Shown here in pieces: positions 25,940-28,432 of a DNA stretch of 28,432 nt (the first letter of the stretch is position 1; every line of letters begins with the position of its first letter). Where the stretch lies: contig DASSJI010000286.1 of NCBI GenBank assembly GCA_035691285.1, forward strand, positions 1 through 28,432, written 5' to 3'. The position numbers were made by a program, and so were the translations under genes. Source of the DNA: DATFEN01 sp035691285 (GTDB lineage: Bacteria; Acidobacteriota; Vicinamibacteria; Fen-336). Below the pieces are notes generated by a model, which did not search any database, had not been told where the DNA came from, and saw only the letters and a program-made list of their open reading frames with translations.

Positions 25940-26935
25940 ATGGACTTGAGGACGCGGTATCTCGGCCTCGACCTCCCCCACCCGTTCATGCCGGGCGCCT
26001 CGCCCCTCGTGGACGATCTCGACACCGTGAAGCGCCTCGAGGACGCCGGCGCCTCGGCGATCGTGATGCACTCGCTCTTCGAGGAGCAGATCCGCAGGGA
26101 GCAGGTCGCGACCTTCCTGCACACCGAGATGCACGGCGAGTCGTACGCCGAGGCCCTCTACTACTTCCCGCGCCCCGAGAGCTTCCGTCTCGGGCCCGAG
26201 GAGTACCTGGCCCAGCTGGGGCGCATCAAGGGCACGGTCCGCTTGCCCGTCATCGCGTCCCTGAACGGCACCACCCTGGGAGGCTGGCTCGGCTACGCGC
26301 GGGCCATGGAGCAGGCCGGGGCCGACGCCCTCGAACTGAACGTCTACGCGGTGCCCTCGGCTCCCGAGGACAGCGCCGCCGACATCGAGAACCGGACCGT
26401 CGAGATGCTGCGGGCCCTCAAGGCGGCCCTGGGGATCCCGGTGGCGGTTAAGCTCTCTCCGTTCTACACCTCGCTTCCGCACTTCGTCGGCCGCCTCGAG
26501 ACCGCGGGCCTGGACGGCCTCGTCCTCTTCAACCGCTTCTACCAGCCCGACATCGACCCGGAGAACCTCGACCTGAACCGCGAGCTGCGGCTCTCGAGCT
26601 CCGTCGAGCTGCCCCTGCGGCTGCAGTGGCTGGCGCTGCTGAAGGACCGCGTGCGCTGCTCCCTGGCCGTCACGGGAGGCGTGCACGACGGCCGCGACGC
26701 GGTGAAGGCCGTGATGGCGGGCGCCGACGCCGTACAGATGGTGTCGGCCCTGCTGCGCCACGGCCCGTCGCACCTGCGCCGAGTGCGCGACGAGATGATC
26801 GCCTGGATGTACGAGCACGACTACACGTCGCTCGCCCAGATGAAGGGCAGCATGAGCCGGGCGTCGTGCCCGGACCCCTCGGTCTACGAGCGCGCGAACT
26901 ACATGCTGATGCTGCAGAGCTGGGAGCGCGCGTAG
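25940..26935 (+). CDS. Dihydroorotate dehydrogenase-like flavoprotein
   Basis: A 331-residue TIM-barrel protein starting MDLRTRYLGLDLPHPFMPGA, with IVMHSLFEEQIR, LPVIASLNGTTLGGW, ADALELNVYAVP, IPVAVKLSPFYTSLPHFVGR, and the phosphate-binding end LAVTGGVHDGRDAVKAVMAG followed by ADAVQMVSALL. These are FMN-barrel motifs of the DHOD/PreA group. The normal catalytic Cys/Ser loop of pyrimidine DHODs is not evident. Genes of this type commonly follow nifJ in Acidobacteriota and Bacteroidota and are annotated only as DHOD-like. A strong GGAGG site (25931-25935) overlaps the nifJ stop, so the two are co-transcribed. A role accepting reduced ferredoxin for a flavin reduction is plausible but unproven. 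Confidence 0.88.
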   Translation: MDLRTRYLGLDLPHPFMPGASPLVDDLDTVKRLEDAGASAIVMHSLFEEQIRREQVATFLHTEMHGESYAEALYYFPRPESFRLGPEEYLAQLGRIKGTVRLPVIASLNGTTLGGWLGYARAMEQAGADALELNVYAVPSAPEDSAADIENRTVEMLRALKAALGIPVAVKLSPFYTSLPHFVGRLETAGLDGLVLFNRFYQPDIDPENLDLNRELRLSSSVELPLRLQWLALLKDRVRCSLAVTGGVHDGRDAVKAVMAGADAVQMVSALLRHGPSHLRRVRDEMIAWMYEHDYTSLAQMKGSMSRASCPDPSVYERANYMLMLQSWERA

Positions 26936-26950
26936 GGGACGCGGCGCCCG

Positions 26951-27592
26951 TCACTCCCGGGCAGGCTCGCCGGCAGCTCCGTCGAAGACGTGAACGACTC
27001 CCGTCTCGAGCGCGTACTCCGCCCCGACGACGAGCAGGCCGTCCCGCTCGATGAGCCCCTCGAGCAGCTCCGAGCCGTGGCGCAACTGGTTCGCCGCGGC
27101 GCGGACGTTCGCGCGAACGGCAGCCGACACGAGAGCGTCGGGCTGCCGGGCCAGGTCGGTCGCCAGCAGGCCCTCGATCGCGGGCCGGATGCGGTCGACG
27201 ATGGACCGCAGGTTCCGCGACGGCGCGCTCCTCGCCTGCCGCAGCGCGTCGAGGGTCGCCAGGACGGCCCCGCACTGGGAATGGCCGAGCACCACGACCA
27301 GCCGCGTCCCGAAGCGCTCCGCGGCGAACTCCACACTGCCGATCTGCGAAGGGGCGACGACGTTGCCGGCGACGCGGATCACGAAGAGGTCTCCCAGGCC
27401 CTGGTCGAAGACCATCTCCGCCGGCACCCGCGAGTCCGAGCACCCGAGGATGATGGCGAACGGCTCCTGGCCCGTCACGAGCTCGGCCCGACGCGCGCTG
27501 CGGGACCCCGCGCCCGCGCCCCGCACGTCGGAGGCGAAGCGGCCGTTGCCCGCCAGGAGGCGCGCGAGCGCCTCGCTTGCCGCGACCCTCAA
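26951..27592 (-). CDS. Beta-class carbonic anhydrase
   Basis: A 213-residue enzyme interconverting CO2 and bicarbonate. Zinc and active-site residues are present: C51-S-D53-S-R55 (ILGCSDSRVPAEM), then H104 and C107 (VLGHSQCGAVLATLD). VIRVAGNVVAPSQIGSVEFA between them is also diagnostic. No signal peptide is seen, so it is cytoplasmic. The start is assigned to TTG at 27592, since EALARLLAGNGRF just after it is the normal family N-terminus and no ATG or GTG fits; this start is uncertain. It lies 10 bases after the ferritin-like gene on the same strand. It converges with the DHOD-like gene across 15 bases. Confidence 0.93.
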   Translation of the reverse strand: MRVAASEALARLLAGNGRFASDVRGAGAGSRSARRAELVTGQEPFAIILGCSDSRVPAEMVFDQGLGDLFVIRVAGNVVAPSQIGSVEFAAERFGTRLVVVLGHSQCGAVLATLDALRQARSAPSRNLRSIVDRIRPAIEGLLATDLARQPDALVSAAVRANVRAAANQLRHGSELLEGLIERDGLLVVGAEYALETGVVHVFDGAAGEPARE

Positions 27593-27602
27593 GCTCGGCC
27601 GA

Positions 27603-28262
27603 TCAACATCCGGGGAGCGCCTCCACCAGGATGCGCCCGGCCGCGAGGCTGCGCAGCTCCTCCGCGGTCTCGAGGGTGGTGAAGATCGCCCGCTTCGCGG
27701 CGGACTGCTCGACGGGACCCACGGCGAGCGTCCCGAGCTGCCGCCTCCCCCACTCGTGGTGCCGCCACTCGTCCGGCTGGATCCGCGTCCGGTACATCTC
27801 TGCGGTGGCGCGGTCCCCGGCCGCCTCGCAGAACGCGATGAACAGCTCGTTGGACTTCCAGCCGATGGCCTCCCGTGTGAACTGCGCGGCCGCCACCCGC
27901 TCGACGGTCGTCTCGAGGGTGCCCAGGTACAGGTAGAGGCGGCTGTAGCCGCCCGCCGTGGGCGAGAACCCTCCCAGGTCGAAGCGCAGCTCCCGGAGCC
28001 GCTCCTCGATGAGGCCGTAGTGACGCGCCTCGTCGCCGGCCTGGCGCGCGAAGGCCAGCTTCGCCTCGAGCTCGGGCGTCGAGTGCACCCAGCGCGCCGC
28101 GATCTCGGCAGCCTCGAACTCGAGGCGCAGGGCGCCCAGGAGCAGCGCCGGCACCTCGGCGCGGCCGACGGACGCGGGGATGCCCTCCAGGGCGGCGTCG
28201 CGGACGGCCAGCACCTGCCAGAGACTCTCGTTCATCTGCCGGACGAAGTCGTCCGCTCGCAT
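27603..28262 (-). CDS. Ferritin-like (diiron-type helical bundle) protein
   Basis: A 219-residue helical protein with acidic/histidine pairs spaced as in ferritin-like diiron folds: LRLEFEAAEIAARW (E48/E50), DEARHYGLIEERL (E78, H81), GTLETTVERVAAAQF (E117) and PDEWRHHEWGRR (E165, H168). This suggests a two-metal site in a four-helix bundle, as in rubrerythrin, ferritin or PaaA/PaaC-type oxygenase components, without rubredoxin cysteines. I cannot name a substrate. The ATG at 28262 has a very strong site (GGAGGGAGGAG on the minus strand). It sits between an aminotransferase (20 bases upstream) and a carbonic anhydrase, probably in one operon. Confidence 0.75.
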   Translation of the reverse strand: MRADDFVRQMNESLWQVLAVRDAALEGIPASVGRAEVPALLLGALRLEFEAAEIAARWVHSTPELEAKLAFARQAGDEARHYGLIEERLRELRFDLGGFSPTAGGYSRLYLYLGTLETTVERVAAAQFTREAIGWKSNELFIAFCEAAGDRATAEMYRTRIQPDEWRHHEWGRRQLGTLAVGPVEQSAAKRAIFTTLETAEELRSLAAGRILVEALPGC

Positions 28263-28282
28263 GCTCCTCCCTCCGGCCGCGG

Positions 28283-28432
28283 CTAGAGACGCCGCCGGAG
28301 CACCCGGCCCAGGCGCCTGATCCCCTCCTCGATGCGGGCGGGCGTGCAGTAAGAGTAGTTCAAGCGGAACGTCGACGCACCGTCGCCGTCGGGGAAGAAC
28401 GATCGCCCGGGGACGAAGGCGACCTTCTCCTC
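28283..28432 (-). CDS. PLP-dependent aminotransferase, C-terminal end
   Basis: The last 49 codons of a gene running off the right edge. The text VAFVPGRSFFPDGDGASTFR, then LNYSYCTPARIEEGIRRLGR, is the C-terminus of class I/II fold enzymes of the 2-aminoadipate transaminase / LysN / MocR type. In these the Arg in 'FRLNYS' binds the substrate carboxylate. The pyridoxal lysine lies outside the window. Ends VLRRRL and stop. It is followed closely by the ferritin-like gene. Confidence 0.85.
   Translation of the reverse strand, partial: EEKVAFVPGRSFFPDGDGASTFRLNYSYCTPARIEEGIRRLGRVLRRRL

Overview
The window is GC-rich bacterial chromosome. It looks like an environmental Acidobacteriota or a close relative. 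That is inferred from several gene types together: a NifJ-type pyruvate oxidoreductase followed by a dihydroorotate-dehydrogenase-like gene, remnants of a sigma factor/Ser-Thr kinase pair of the Acidobacteriota/Planctomycetota kind, an Oar-type TonB receptor tail, a DUF1579 protein, and a sulfatase-fold protein ending in the usual 'ELRALGY' tail. I recognised no rRNA, tRNA, CRISPR array, transposase or phage gene.

Layout. (1) 1-859: start of a VOC protein (-) and a secreted DUF1579 protein (+). (2) 873-5399 (-): MFS transporter of the Spinster type, PlsC-type acyltransferase with a membrane tail, and an APC-type permease. The first two overlap, and together they resemble the lysophospholipid salvage pair LplT/Aas. 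(3) 5463-7034: a small gene graveyard. It holds a deleted sigma factor, the first codons of its partner kinase and the last ~130 codons of a TonB receptor, with an intact Phd/PIN toxin-antitoxin module between them. (4) 7108-8933 (+): DUF485 protein and acetate-type sodium:solute symporter. (5) 8944-11253 (-): fused ResB-CcsA cytochrome c synthase, then an exported M19 dipeptidase (11397-12689, -) and a VOC protein with a very basic N-terminus (+). (6) 13268-17120: phosphatase group of PhoX (-), divergent from a sulfatase-fold hydrolase with a Thr nucleophile and an overlapping lipoprotein acid phosphatase (+). (7) 17123-26935: GntR regulator (-), divergent from a GAF-GAF histidine kinase, NtrC-type response regulator, CBS-domain protein, NifJ and a DHOD-like protein. 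(8) 26951-28432 (-): end of an aminotransferase, a ferritin-like protein and a beta-carbonic anhydrase.

The most notable signals are these. Five minus-strand genes lack a Shine-Dalgarno sequence and instead carry a TANNNT-like hexamer 7-9 nt before the start codon, which suggests leaderless transcription with separate promoters. The first GAF domain of the kinase upstream of the oxygen-sensitive oxidoreductase carries four cysteines and may be a redox or metal sensor. The Spinster-MFS/PlsC pair may be an independently assembled lysophospholipid recycling system. All functional statements rest on sequence recognition by eye; no searches were run.
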